In this document: one piece after another, positions 6,717-14,036 of the stretch
Position numbering within the stretch: the stretch's first letter is position 1
Layout: every line of letters starts with the position of its first letter
IMG/VR virus record: IMGVR_UViG_3300045120_000197
Location: 1-44,696 of that record
Source: a virus
Direction: 5' to 3' (one strand)
DNA: 44,696 nucleotides
Position numbers and translations under genes: made by a program
Notes under the pieces: generated by a model
Databases searched by the model: none
Told to the model about the DNA's origin: nothing
The model's input: the letters and a program-made list of their open reading frames with translations, nothing else

Positions 6717-7130
6717 ATGGGTGATTCGGTGATCGATGAAACGAACGACAAGCCAAAGATTTACGGTTTCGTCAACGGTGGAAGTCCGGGCTGGTATTCC
6801 GTCGAAGCCATCTCCGAGGACGGCGTGTTTCTCGCGAGTCACTGTTGCTCACATCCGTCCTACGGGCCGCACGACATCGGCGTCGAGAGCGATTGGAAGC
6901 ATGAGACCTACCGGAAGTATTACCCGGACGGTTTCGAGGTGATCTGGTGCAACGATGCGAAGGACGAACGGATCAAGGCGGCCTACGCAAAGCACCTCGC
7001 GCTCGGCAAGGACGAATATGCGGCTAAGGTCGCGTGTATGGGCTGGCCGTCGAAGGCCGACGAGTCTACACCGGCCGTCGATGCGGTAGGCGAGGCGTTG
7101 ACTGAACCCGTGGCTGACACCGCGCGCTAA
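6717..7130 (+). CDS. conserved phage protein, about 137 residues
   Basis: The start is uncertain between ATG 6717 and GTG 6729; the latter has AGGATGG at a better distance. The core (KIYGFVNGGSPGWYSVEAISEDGVFLASHCCSHP ... DIGVESDWKHETYRKYYPDGFEVIWC) is an alpha/beta domain found in several phages without known role. The tail (VDAVGEALTEPVADTAR) shares DNA sequence with the end of the gene at 8211. It sits between homologous borders. Confidence 0.6.
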   Translation: MGDSVIDETNDKPKIYGFVNGGSPGWYSVEAISEDGVFLASHCCSHPSYGPHDIGVESDWKHETYRKYYPDGFEVIWCNDAKDERIKAAYAKHLALGKDEYAAKVACMGWPSKADESTPAVDAVGEALTEPVADTAR

Positions 7131-7152
7131 ATCGTCGTGCTTCTTCTGAGGA
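7081..7152 (+). repeat. right cassette border, copy 1
   Basis: Divergent repeat of 9031-9105, about 70 percent alike by eye. Both contain GCGGTAGG, GAGGC, AACCCGTGGCTG, CGCGCG and CTTCT words in order, and each covers the 3' end of a gene and the following gap. Confidence 0.6.
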
Positions 7153-7155
7153 TCT

Positions 7156-7530
7156 ATGAACTCTACGAATGTGCCTCCTGATCGGGCCGCGTCCCTCCAA
7201 GGAGAGCGGTTCGACGCTGCGGTGACGATGCTGGAAACGTTGCAACGCTTCGGCTACTACCTACACGATGCGAAGGGTAGATGCTTGGATCGCGATGCCT
7301 TCATCGCGGCTATTACGGACGCTCTGAACGCCATGCAGCAGCCCGTCTCCGTCTCCCGGTCAGCGCAGGGGAGCGAACAGGACGATCTTGCATGGCGGCT
7401 GGGTTGTATGGCTGATGCCGTGTTATCGGCTAAGGTCGGCCCGCAGGCGCGATTCTTCACACGCGAGCGCGTTGACGAGATCGTGCTGCTGCTTCGTGAA
7501 GCCGAGAAGCGCGTTCTGGAGGGGCGATGA
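7156..7530 (+). CDS. hypothetical protein, 124 residues
   Basis: ATG 7156 with TGAGG ahead of it. Helical (FDAAVTMLETLQRFGYYLHDAKGRCLDRDAFIAAITDALNAM, then FFTRERVDEIVLLLREAEKRVLEGR). No family recognised. Overlaps the next start by four bases. Confidence 0.6.
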   Translation: MNSTNVPPDRAASLQGERFDAAVTMLETLQRFGYYLHDAKGRCLDRDAFIAAITDALNAMQQPVSVSRSAQGSEQDDLAWRLGCMADAVLSAKVGPQARFFTRERVDEIVLLLREAEKRVLEGR

Positions 7531-7964
7531 CAGAAGCCTATCGGGTGGCCTGCGACATCGTGGCGAAGTGGAAAGAAGACAACGATTCGTCTCGGGGTCT
7601 TGATCCGCTGCGTGAGGCAATAGCGGAAGCCTTGCTCGTTCGCGCCTCCCTGAGCGCAGAACGCGGAAGCCAGACGGTCGTGGAACTGATCTATCCGTGC
7701 GGGTGCAGCGCGGTCGGGTCTCGGTCGCTTCCGAGATATTGTCCTGACCATCCATCGCTGACCGCCGAGCAACTGAATGCGGCGGCGTTGCTCTGTGAGC
7801 GATGGGGGTTCCTGTCGTTTCAGCACTCCGATCGTGTGTTGGTGTCGCTGCCGACTGGCGCTGATTGGATCACGATGACGCCGGAACTTCTAGAGGGGCT
7901 GGTGTCAAAGCTTCGATCTGCCGCCGTCCTGCACGGGGGAGCCGCCCCGAAAGGAACGCCGTGA
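7527..7964 (+). CDS. hypothetical protein with CxC...CxxH site, 145 residues
   Basis: ATGA overlap start. Middle residues YPCGCSAVGSRSLPRYCPDH could form a zinc knuckle. Before it is a helix (YRVACDIVAKWKED), after it a small alpha/beta segment. It ends in HGGAAPKGTP, encoded by an 18-base word that recurs near the end of the next gene. Confidence 0.6.
   Translation: MTEAYRVACDIVAKWKEDNDSSRGLDPLREAIAEALLVRASLSAERGSQTVVELIYPCGCSAVGSRSLPRYCPDHPSLTAEQLNAAALLCERWGFLSFQHSDRVLVSLPTGADWITMTPELLEGLVSKLRSAAVLHGGAAPKGTP
7931..7948 (+). repeat. 18-bp repeat at gene end, copy 1
   Basis: The 18 bases encoding HGGAAP are identical at 8092-8109. Both copies lie close to the 3' end of a gene, like the other boundary repeats of this region. 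Confidence 0.8.
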
Positions 7965-8164
7965 TGGAACTCCCGCCGCAGCCGGATCCGGGCGACTACA
8001 TTGACGACAACGGCAACACGCGGATGTGCTACTACGACGCGCTCACCGCGTGGAAGGCGGTTTGTCTCGCCATCATCGAAGCCGAAAAGTCGCACGGGGG
8101 AGCCGCCCCAGCCCACCAGGAGACGAAAAAGGAAGACGATTCTACGCGCGTGGACGGTCACTGA
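7964..8164 (+). CDS. hypothetical protein, 66 residues
   Basis: ATG 7964 in a TGATG overlap. A small helical protein (YYDALTAWKAVCLAIIEAEKS) with a Pro-rich start (LPPQPDPGDYIDDNG) and a charged tail, a recurrent kind of small phage protein. Contains the second HGGAAP word. Confidence 0.55.
   Translation: MELPPQPDPGDYIDDNGNTRMCYYDALTAWKAVCLAIIEAEKSHGGAAPAHQETKKEDDSTRVDGH
8092..8109 (+). repeat. 18-bp repeat at gene end, copy 2
   Basis: Identical to 7931-7948. Confidence 0.8.
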
Positions 8165-8188
8165 TGGCGCCGACCCATAGCCCTACCG
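8126..8188 (+). repeat. left cassette border, copy 2
   Basis: Partner of 6648-6715, ending 22 bases before the GTG of the gene at 8211. Confidence 0.55.
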
Positions 8189-8210
8189 CATCCACCGACT
8201 GAGGTAACTC

Positions 8211-9056
8211 GTGGCTGATGAATACAACCCGGTGCAGCACTCCATCGTTCAGGCAATGACCGGCGTCTGGTGCCGATACAACGTGGGCGACTTTGTTGAG
8301 GCGCTGTTCATGGCGATCCTTAAGGAAATCGAGCGCGTCCACTGGAATGTCTATCAGCATAGGTGGGGACCGTCATGGCATTCCGATCAGGTCGAAGACC
8401 CGATGATTCCAGGCATTTCGTTCACTCGCTACTATGACGGCTGCAAATGCGAAGACGAGGACGAGCATCGGCCTGATTGTCGCCACGCGAAGCCGAACTT
8501 TCAGCACGAAGACGTGCAATTTCGTTGGTACAAGTATCCCGGCCGAGGGATGTCCACCAACAAAGACTGGACGGCTGATGAGTGGCGCGCATGGTTTCAG
8601 CGTTGCCTCGACACGGTGAGATCGTTCGATGACAGCGACTACAGCGAAGACGCCTATGCGCGTCGGAAGTTGCTGGCCGGTGCGCTTCGGGAGCGATACC
8701 CGGACGTCTTCAACGACGTGCCCGACCAGAAGGCGCAGGCGATGTTCCGCATGATGGACGCGTTCCAGTCCCTCGACGATGCCCAGACGCCGTGCTGGAA
8801 ATGCTCAGAGGCTGGCGTGTTCGGCCAGAGCGGCGGCGGGACATTTGAAGGCGGTAAGTATGGCTGCGTCGCACGGACGCTGCACGAGGATGATGACCCA
8901 GACGGTGCGTGCTGCAACTGCGGTCACGTCAACGCCGACGAACAGACGACGGCGCTTGAAGAACGAAGGCGCATGAACAGCGACGAGATGCGCCGTGCGT
9001 GTGCAGCCGACGAACCCACACAGACGGACGGCGCGGTAGGTGAGGCATTCGAGTAA
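8211..9056 (+). CDS. Cys-rich conserved phage protein, 281 residues
   Basis: GTG start with GAGGTAA ahead. Two Cys/His clusters are visible: CKCEDEDEHRPDCRH (about 76-90) and CWKC ... C ... CCNCGH (about 195-240), likely zinc sites. The middle (QFRWYKYPGRGMSTNKDWTADEWRAWF) matches a phage family of unknown role. The ending GAVGEAFE and its DNA resemble the end of the gene at 6717, and both genes have matching borders. Probably a host take-over or nucleic-acid-linked factor, but this is a guess. Confidence 0.6.
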   Translation: MADEYNPVQHSIVQAMTGVWCRYNVGDFVEALFMAILKEIERVHWNVYQHRWGPSWHSDQVEDPMIPGISFTRYYDGCKCEDEDEHRPDCRHAKPNFQHEDVQFRWYKYPGRGMSTNKDWTADEWRAWFQRCLDTVRSFDDSDYSEDAYARRKLLAGALRERYPDVFNDVPDQKAQAMFRMMDAFQSLDDAQTPCWKCSEAGVFGQSGGGTFEGGKYGCVARTLHEDDDPDGACCNCGHVNADEQTTALEERRRMNSDEMRRACAADEPTQTDGAVGEAFE

Positions 9057-9105
9057 CCCGTGGCTGTCCACGCGCGTATGACGATCGTTCTTCTATTTTC
9101 CCGTC
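9031..9105 (+). repeat. right cassette border, copy 2
   Basis: Partner of 7081-7152. It includes a small hairpin (CGTGG, loop CTGT, CCACG, about 9059-9072). Confidence 0.6.
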
Positions 9106-9123
9106 CCGAAGGGGGAAGGCCGA

Positions 9124-9276
9124 ATGACTAACCAGGATGGCGGCGCCATCGAGATCGAACTGCGGCAGGAATGGTGGCTGAACCACGGCGTCAACTGCCA
9201 GCCCTACGGTGACGACGGTGAAATGCAGTGCTGCGCGAATGACCTCGCCGCCGCGTTGAAGGAGACACCGGAATGA
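9124..9276 (+). CDS. 50-residue hypothetical protein
   Basis: ATG 9124 preceded by a strong purine run (AAGGGGGAAGG). An acidic small protein with three Cys (NCQPYGDDGEMQCCANDL). Overlaps the following gene by four bases, so the two are probably translated together. Confidence 0.55.
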   Translation: MTNQDGGAIEIELRQEWWLNHGVNCQPYGDDGEMQCCANDLAAALKETPE

Positions 9277-9587
9277 GCGACGACCTCGCAATTTGTATCG
9301 TCTGTCACGCTGCTGTTCCAGAAGCACAGCAAGCCGAGCACTTGGCTTCAGCACATCCCGCACCGAAAGCGGGCTTCGTATTCCACTTCGATGCGCGGCG
9401 CTACCATACGTATAAACCGTCGATGATGGTCACGGAACTACTACTCCTTGTCGGTGCGACTCCGATGTATCCGCTGTTTCAGAAACGACTTAGCGGGAAC
9501 GGCGATGATGTATTCATTCCGCAAGGATGCGCCGTAGACATGACGCAGGACCCGTGGTTTTACGCGATTCCACCCGCAACTTTCTAA
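9273..9587 (+). CDS. C2H2 zinc finger fused to a ubiquitin-like (multiubiquitin-type) domain
   Basis: 104 residues. Residues 8-28 form a classical C2H2 finger (C8xxC11, H23xxxxH28). The rest, FHFDARRYHTYKP, MMVTELLLLVGATPMYPLFQK, DDVFIPQGCAVDM, then DPWFYAIPPATF, follows the order of the bacterial multiubiquitin beta-grasp domain: two strands, the helix with ELLxLxG, an acidic/Pro turn, a VDLT/VDMT strand and a final strand. Bacterial relatives occur beside E1/E2/JAB genes in ubiquitin-like conjugation and defence systems; none is present here. The C-terminus ends in PPATF without a Gly-Gly tail, so it may act as a mimic or adaptor rather than a conjugated tag. The family match is by eye; the role is inferred. 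Confidence 0.6.
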   Translation: MSDDLAICIVCHAAVPEAQQAEHLASAHPAPKAGFVFHFDARRYHTYKPSMMVTELLLLVGATPMYPLFQKRLSGNGDDVFIPQGCAVDMTQDPWFYAIPPATF

Positions 9588-9597
9588 GGACCGAGCC

Positions 9598-10254
9598 ATG
9601 AGCGACGACCTACGGGCGCTAGTGGAGCGAGCAAAGGCGGCGACGGACGAGTTGCGCGATGCGGCCCGCGAAGGGCGAGTCATCGGCTTCCGGCAACGTG
9701 ACCCACTCGTGATGGCTATTCACGCGGCGCTAGATGCTGGACTTCTCGCCGCCTCCCGCCAGCCCGTGACGCCAGAGCCGGGACCATTGGCGGCAGAACA
9801 GGTGCAACTGCTCGCATGGGCGGTATCGAACTGTCACACGTTGGCGCGGCGCGAACTTAATCGACTTCGACCCTACGTGACGCCGGATACGTTGGCGATC
9901 GAGCGATGGGAGCACGTTCAGCGCATCTGCGAGAAGGCTGGCGCACGGTCGAATGGCGTCCTCCGAGCATCACTCCCGACTGAAATCACCGATGGCGAAC
10001 CAGCTGCCGCCTCTGCCCCAGCCGAACCGCGAGAGACACCAGTCAGCGATGCGCGTTGTTGGAGTCATGGCCCGAAGAATTTGCGCCGCTGCACGTTAGC
10101 GGAAGGTCACACGAAAGAGTGCATTGACGCCGACGGTTATGTCTGGATTCGGCCCGCTCCACCCCTTTCGGAGACACCAGCCGTCGAAGGGCTGGACCTC
10201 GAGCCTATCAAGGCGATGGAAGCGGCCGATGCCGGCACGCAGGAGGGACCATGA
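9598..10254 (+). CDS. hypothetical protein with C-terminal Cys/His motif, 218 residues
   Basis: Begins MSDDLR, and its first 14 bases equal those of the preceding gene. A helical N-terminal half (LVERAKAATDELRDAAREG, LLAWAVSNCHTLARRELNRL) and a Pro/Ala linker lead to CWSHGPKNLRRCTLAEGHTKECID (about 158-181), a C...C-GH motif frequent in small phage zinc proteins. Role unknown. Overlaps the next gene. Confidence 0.6.
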   Translation: MSDDLRALVERAKAATDELRDAAREGRVIGFRQRDPLVMAIHAALDAGLLAASRQPVTPEPGPLAAEQVQLLAWAVSNCHTLARRELNRLRPYVTPDTLAIERWEHVQRICEKAGARSNGVLRASLPTEITDGEPAAASAPAEPRETPVSDARCWSHGPKNLRRCTLAEGHTKECIDADGYVWIRPAPPLSETPAVEGLDLEPIKAMEAADAGTQEGP

Positions 10255-10457
10255 TCTGGACCGGCGATCTCGATGCCGTGCGAGCGTTTGCGCGGCAAAC
10301 ATGTGACTATGCGTTTCCTGCCGATTGGATCGATGAGGATGAGGATGGATCGCTCATCCTTATGTGCGACGACTCAACAGTCATCATTCGCCGCGGAGAA
10401 CCCATCAGCGCGAGCCTATTTACGCCCACGGAGACCCCGACACCGGAGGCACAATGA
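10251..10457 (+). CDS. hypothetical acidic protein, 68 residues
   Basis: ATGA overlaps at both ends tie it to its neighbours. Acidic, with a short alpha/beta pattern (DLDAVRAFARQTCDYAFPADWIDEDEDGSLILMCDDSTVIIRRGE). Small acidic early proteins of phages can be DNA mimics, but nothing here proves that. Confidence 0.6.
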   Translation: MIWTGDLDAVRAFARQTCDYAFPADWIDEDEDGSLILMCDDSTVIIRRGEPISASLFTPTETPTPEAQ

Positions 10458-11020
10458 GCCCGGAGCAGACCGACTACGAACGCCTGATCGCATTCTGCGA
10501 ACAAGTGGCGCGGGATGGAATTATGCCGTCAGCAACATGGTTCGCGGAAACCGCGCAGACGTTACGGGCCGAATGCGCTCGGATGGTGCTGCGCTATACG
10601 TTGAAGGGCTACACGGCTGGTGAGAATACCGACGCGAAGCGCTGGCGTAAACGTGCCGAAGACGCCGAGGCTAAACTCGCCTCCTCTCCAGCCCGAGCGG
10701 GACGAGCGGGCGGAGACCTGATCATCGATGAGCGCGAACGACAGATGGCCGTCGAAGGCTGGACGCCGGAGCACGATGATTCGTATACGGACGGCGCTCT
10801 CAGGGACGCTGCAATCTGCTATGCGCTGGTGTGCGACCCACGAACCGAAGTCAGAACATCTGGCCCGATTTGGCCGTGGGACGACGCATGGTGGAAGCCG
10901 AGCGACGATCCGATCCGCAATCTCGTGAAGTCTGGCGCGCTCATCGCAGCCGAAATCGACAGACTCCAACGCTTGCGCCTCCTCTCGGACGGGGCCGCGA
11001 GGAAGACGGAAGGAGCCTAA
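10454..11020 (+). CDS. conserved phage protein, 188 residues
   Basis: The frame is open further left, but ATG 10454 overlaps the previous stop. The C-terminal domain (DLIIDERERQMAVEGWTPEHDDSY, DGALRDAAICYAL, PIWPWDDAWWKPSDDPIRNLVKSGALIAAEIDRL) is a very common helical phage domain of unknown function, often fused to variable N-termini. Here the N-terminal part is a charged helix (about 1-85). Confidence 0.7.
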   Translation: MSPEQTDYERLIAFCEQVARDGIMPSATWFAETAQTLRAECARMVLRYTLKGYTAGENTDAKRWRKRAEDAEAKLASSPARAGRAGGDLIIDERERQMAVEGWTPEHDDSYTDGALRDAAICYALVCDPRTEVRTSGPIWPWDDAWWKPSDDPIRNLVKSGALIAAEIDRLQRLRLLSDGAARKTEGA

Positions 11021-11026
11021 AATCTC

Positions 11027-11452
11027 GTGGGACAGTGGACGATCGAAGACGTGAACCGTCACAATGCGAAAATCGGCGCCACGATGCCCGCGCATGTGCC
11101 CGCTAAGCGTCCGAAGTTTGGCAACAAGAAAACGCTCTGTGATGGCGTGCTATTCGATTCAGGGGATGAGGCGGATCGCTACCTTGAATTGAAGGCGCTT
11201 GAAGCGTTGAGCGAAATAAAAGATTTAGAGCTGCAACCCGAGTTCGATCTCTTTGCGTGCGAGCTGTCGTCAGGACGTGGAATTCGTGTCGCGGGATTTA
11301 CGGCGGATTTCCGCTACTTCGATTGCATTCAGAATCGGCAGCGCGTCGAAGACGTGAAGTCGGAAGCCACGAGGACCGAAACCGCCTATCGCTTGCGGAA
11401 GAAACTGGCGGAAGCCTGTCACGGCGTGGAAATCGAGGAAGTAATCCGATGA
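11027..11452 (+). CDS. DUF1064-type putative nuclease
   Basis: 141 residues, GTG start with AAGGAG about 12 bases ahead. The features KFGNKKTLCDGVLFDSGDEADRYLEL, IKDLELQPEFDLF, GFTADFRYFDC and VEDVKSEATRTETAYRLRKKLAE are those of DUF1064, a phage family with a PD-(D/E)xK-like core: E in SxxEAxRY, D in AxFRY, and VxDVKS. It is probably a structure-specific nuclease in recombination or replication. Family sure; activity inferred. Confidence 0.8.
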   Translation: MGQWTIEDVNRHNAKIGATMPAHVPAKRPKFGNKKTLCDGVLFDSGDEADRYLELKALEALSEIKDLELQPEFDLFACELSSGRGIRVAGFTADFRYFDCIQNRQRVEDVKSEATRTETAYRLRKKLAEACHGVEIEEVIR

Positions 11453-11730
11453 ATGCATTGCTCGCGCTCTGGTTGGCGGCGCATAGCGCCGATGCCACGA
11501 CGACGCATCTCGCACTCTCCCGTGGCGGGATTGAGCGCAATCCGTTCTATACTCAATCGCCCTGGACGAATGACGCGATCATGGCCGGCGAAGCCGTGGG
11601 GATGACCCTCCTTGCCAAGAAGCTCGCGCCATCTCATCCCCGCTGGACGAAAGCCGCCGTTGTCGGCGGGATTGCCCTCTCAGGCTATGCCGCGATGCAT
11701 AATGTCCAAACCTTGCGCGCGATGCGCTAG
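11449..11730 (+). CDS. small membrane protein, 93 residues
   Basis: ATG 11449 overlaps the previous stop. The motif ADATTTHLALSRGGIERNPF resembles the D-x-T-T-x-x-L ... G-x-E-x-N-P pattern of DUF5658-like membrane proteins. Three weak hydrophobic helices (1-13, 43-57, 69-86). Role unknown; a late-region membrane factor is possible. Confidence 0.6.
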   Translation: MNALLALWLAAHSADATTTHLALSRGGIERNPFYTQSPWTNDAIMAGEAVGMTLLAKKLAPSHPRWTKAAVVGGIALSGYAAMHNVQTLRAMR

Positions 11731-11756
11731 AAACGTGGTAGGCTAATCTCCCAATC

Positions 11757-12038
11757 ATGGCGCACTCGAAATCCTCCCGCGACCGCCGCGCCATTCGGAA
11801 ACTCGCGGACGCGGTGGAATTCCTCTTTGAGTTGGAGAACAGAATCATGGCAATTGATGCCCGCATTCTCGATGCCCTCGCCGCCAACGATGCCAAGATC
11901 GCGGACGTTTCCGCGAAGGTGGACGCTTTCATCGCGGCACATCCCGCCGGCCAGTCGGAGGCCGATGTGGTCGATCTGGTCGGTAAGGTGCAGGCTCAGG
12001 GAGCCGCTGTGGATGCCGTGGCCGCCAAGCTCGTTTAG
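11757..12038 (+). CDS. coiled-coil hypothetical protein, 93 residues
   Basis: Basic head (MAHSKSSRDRRAIRKLADAVEFLFELENR), then a heptad-like helix (IDARILDALAANDAKIADVSAKVDAFIAA) and a second one (VVDLVGKVQAQGAAVDAVAAKLV). A second start at ATG 11847 has GGAG at good distance and would give a 63-residue form. Its place just before the large terminase makes it one possible small-terminase substitute, but no HTH is visible. Confidence 0.55.
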   Translation: MAHSKSSRDRRAIRKLADAVEFLFELENRIMAIDARILDALAANDAKIADVSAKVDAFIAAHPAGQSEADVVDLVGKVQAQGAAVDAVAAKLV

Positions 12039-12040
12039 AT

Positions 12041-12253
12041 ATGCCGAGCCACCAGGATCGCCGCGATCGGCTACCGCCCGATTATAGATTCGGCGATGCA
12101 CATGCGTTAGCCGTCATGGCGGACCTTCGGCGCGGCTGTCTTCATCTGCTCGCGATCGATGAGGGTGATGGGCCTTACTGCGCGAATTGCGGCATTCCTG
12201 TTCAGGCCGCAGGCCGAGTCAAATCAGGGCTCCGATATTCAGCGCAACGCTGA
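12041..12253 (+). CDS. small Cys-containing protein, 70 residues
   Basis: Directly precedes the terminase with a TGATG overlap. One CxxC pair (YCANCG) plus an upstream Cys/His segment (GCLHLLAID) could form a zinc knuckle. Basic and helical. Unknown. Confidence 0.5.
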   Translation: MPSHQDRRDRLPPDYRFGDAHALAVMADLRRGCLHLLAIDEGDGPYCANCGIPVQAAGRVKSGLRYSAQR

Positions 12254-13713
12254 TGCCTGAACTCGACTGGACCGACATGCCGATTCATCAGGCGATTAAG
12301 TCTGACTGGAAATCGCCAGAGCTATTGGTCGAAGGTAGCTTGAACTCGGCCAAAACGACGGTCACGCTCGATAAGGAAATCGACGCCGCGCTGAAATATC
12401 ACGGTATCCCCTTAGTGCTCTGCCGCTGGACAGAAGATGCCGTCGCGACAAAACTCCGCAAAGCGTTTGAGGATATTCTCGGTATCCGTGGCGTGCCATT
12501 TAGTTGGGATGCGAAACAAAAGCTTTACTCGCTCCCGAACGATTCCACGGCGACGATGTTCGGTTTGAAGGCGTCGAGTGAAGCGGAACTCTTCAGCAAG
12601 CTCCGCGGGATGCCGGCCTCGCGAATTCTCGTCGATCAGGCCGAAGAGATGAAACGCGCGGTCGCTGATGAACTCCGCGGGCGATTCCGCCCCGACATTA
12701 TCGCGACGACGATCCGCCGCACAAGCTTTCCGTTTCAGCTCACGCTCGTCGCGAACCCCTCCGGCGAAACCTTCTGGCTCTCTAAGCAGTTCCCGGTCGA
12801 TAATCACATCGTTGGGCGGAAGCTCTATTCGCTCTCCGTCTATGACAATAAGCATTTGCCGCAAGCCTCGATCGATAGCCTGCTGCGCACCTACGCCGTA
12901 GAGCATCCGAAGCACCAGACGATGATCCTCGGGAAACGAGGGCTCAACATCGACGGCGATCCCGTCTATGAGGGGATGTTTGATCGCGCGCTCCATGTCG
13001 TTGAGTTGATGCCGCGCCCGGATCTGCCGGTCCTGACCGGATTTGAAATGGGCCGACATAATCCCGTCTGGATCGCGGCGCAGCGCGGACATAACGGGCG
13101 GCTCGCCCTGCTCGGCGGCATCATGGGGAAGCAGATGATGCTAGAAGATTTTCTCCCCATTGTCCGCGATTTCCAGCAGGATTGGTTCGAGGGCGCGCGG
13201 ATTAAAGCCTGCACCTCGCCGATGGGCGAGACGGCGCATACCGCAGGCTCGCGGCAGACGTTACTGAATGTGCTGCGAGAATCCGGCATCAAACCGATCT
13301 GGCGCGAGAATGCGAACGCGCCCGATGTCCAACTCGCGATGATCGAAGCGATCGGTGGTCTGCTGCGGCGTCGGACGATCGCCAAGGAGGAGTCCTTCGC
13401 GATCAATGCGGCGAAGGATCGTTGGCTCGTGATCGTGGACGGTCAGCCGAAGCCCGTTCCGTTCATGTCGTTCGCATTCGAGGGCGGTTTTGTCTGGGAC
13501 GAGCACGCCGTGAGCGTGAGTAATAAATCCGTCCGCCAGCCGCGCGAAGACGATGAATATGCCAATGCGATGCATTGCTTGGAAAACATCGTCCTGAACT
13601 TTTGCGCGGGGAAACAGACCGATGCCGAGCGCGCATCGCGTCGAGCGGCGCAGCGCACGGCGGACGATCCCGCAGAAACGCGCGATCGCACGGCGATGGA
13701 TTGGGCACGCTGA
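12253..13713 (+). CDS. terL: terminase large subunit
   Basis: 486 residues. The packaging motor cuts and pumps DNA into the procapsid. The ATPase part shows a Walker A-like loop at 28-36 (GSLNSAKTT), a Walker B-like strand at 124-132 (RILVDQAEE) and a coupling TLVANPSG segment. The nuclease part begins near 262 (TGFEMGRHNP). Acidic positions usually kept as Asp differ: E265 replaces the first Asp, a CTSPMGE stretch stands where a DPSG-like motif is expected, and the final DDxxDAL-like motif reads DEYANAM with N438. Start chosen at ATG 12253 overlapping the previous TGA; an earlier TTG (12187) is less likely. The family is sure from order, motifs and context; nuclease competence needs testing. 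Confidence 0.85.
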   Translation: MPELDWTDMPIHQAIKSDWKSPELLVEGSLNSAKTTVTLDKEIDAALKYHGIPLVLCRWTEDAVATKLRKAFEDILGIRGVPFSWDAKQKLYSLPNDSTATMFGLKASSEAELFSKLRGMPASRILVDQAEEMKRAVADELRGRFRPDIIATTIRRTSFPFQLTLVANPSGETFWLSKQFPVDNHIVGRKLYSLSVYDNKHLPQASIDSLLRTYAVEHPKHQTMILGKRGLNIDGDPVYEGMFDRALHVVELMPRPDLPVLTGFEMGRHNPVWIAAQRGHNGRLALLGGIMGKQMMLEDFLPIVRDFQQDWFEGARIKACTSPMGETAHTAGSRQTLLNVLRESGIKPIWRENANAPDVQLAMIEAIGGLLRRRTIAKEESFAINAAKDRWLVIVDGQPKPVPFMSFAFEGGFVWDEHAVSVSNKSVRQPREDDEYANAMHCLENIVLNFCAGKQTDAERASRRAAQRTADDPAETRDRTAMDWAR

Positions 13714-14036
13714 TGCGCTCCGCCTATCGGCTCAACGTGACGCTCTTTGATGGATCGATTATCGCGATGGACCCTGGTGGCGCCTTAGAAATCGATCTCG
13801 TCTCCATGCTCGCAGAGGAAATCACTCGCGCGATGAACCAGACGCTTGATCGGCTTGTGCAGGATATCGCTGCGGAGCCTGTCGGCCTCTTTCACACGCG
13901 CGCACAGGTGCAGGCCGTCCTTATGGCACTCTGCGAGCGGGAGCGGATATGCGTCCCCAGCGCCGTGCAAAGTGCCGTAGCGAACGCTATTCTTGATCTG
14001 AAAAAGCGCGTGCCGCCACTCGCGCCGAGATATTGA
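13713..14036 (+). CDS. hypothetical protein, 107 residues
   Basis: ATG 13713 in a TGATG overlap with the terminase. Short beta start (YRLNVTLFDGSIIAMDPGG), then helices (MLAEEITRAMNQTLDRLVQDI, TRAQVQAVLMALCERE). No family recognised; translational coupling to the terminase suggests a morphogenesis role. Confidence 0.55.
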   Translation: MRSAYRLNVTLFDGSIIAMDPGGALEIDLVSMLAEEITRAMNQTLDRLVQDIAAEPVGLFHTRAQVQAVLMALCERERICVPSAVQSAVANAILDLKKRVPPLAPRY

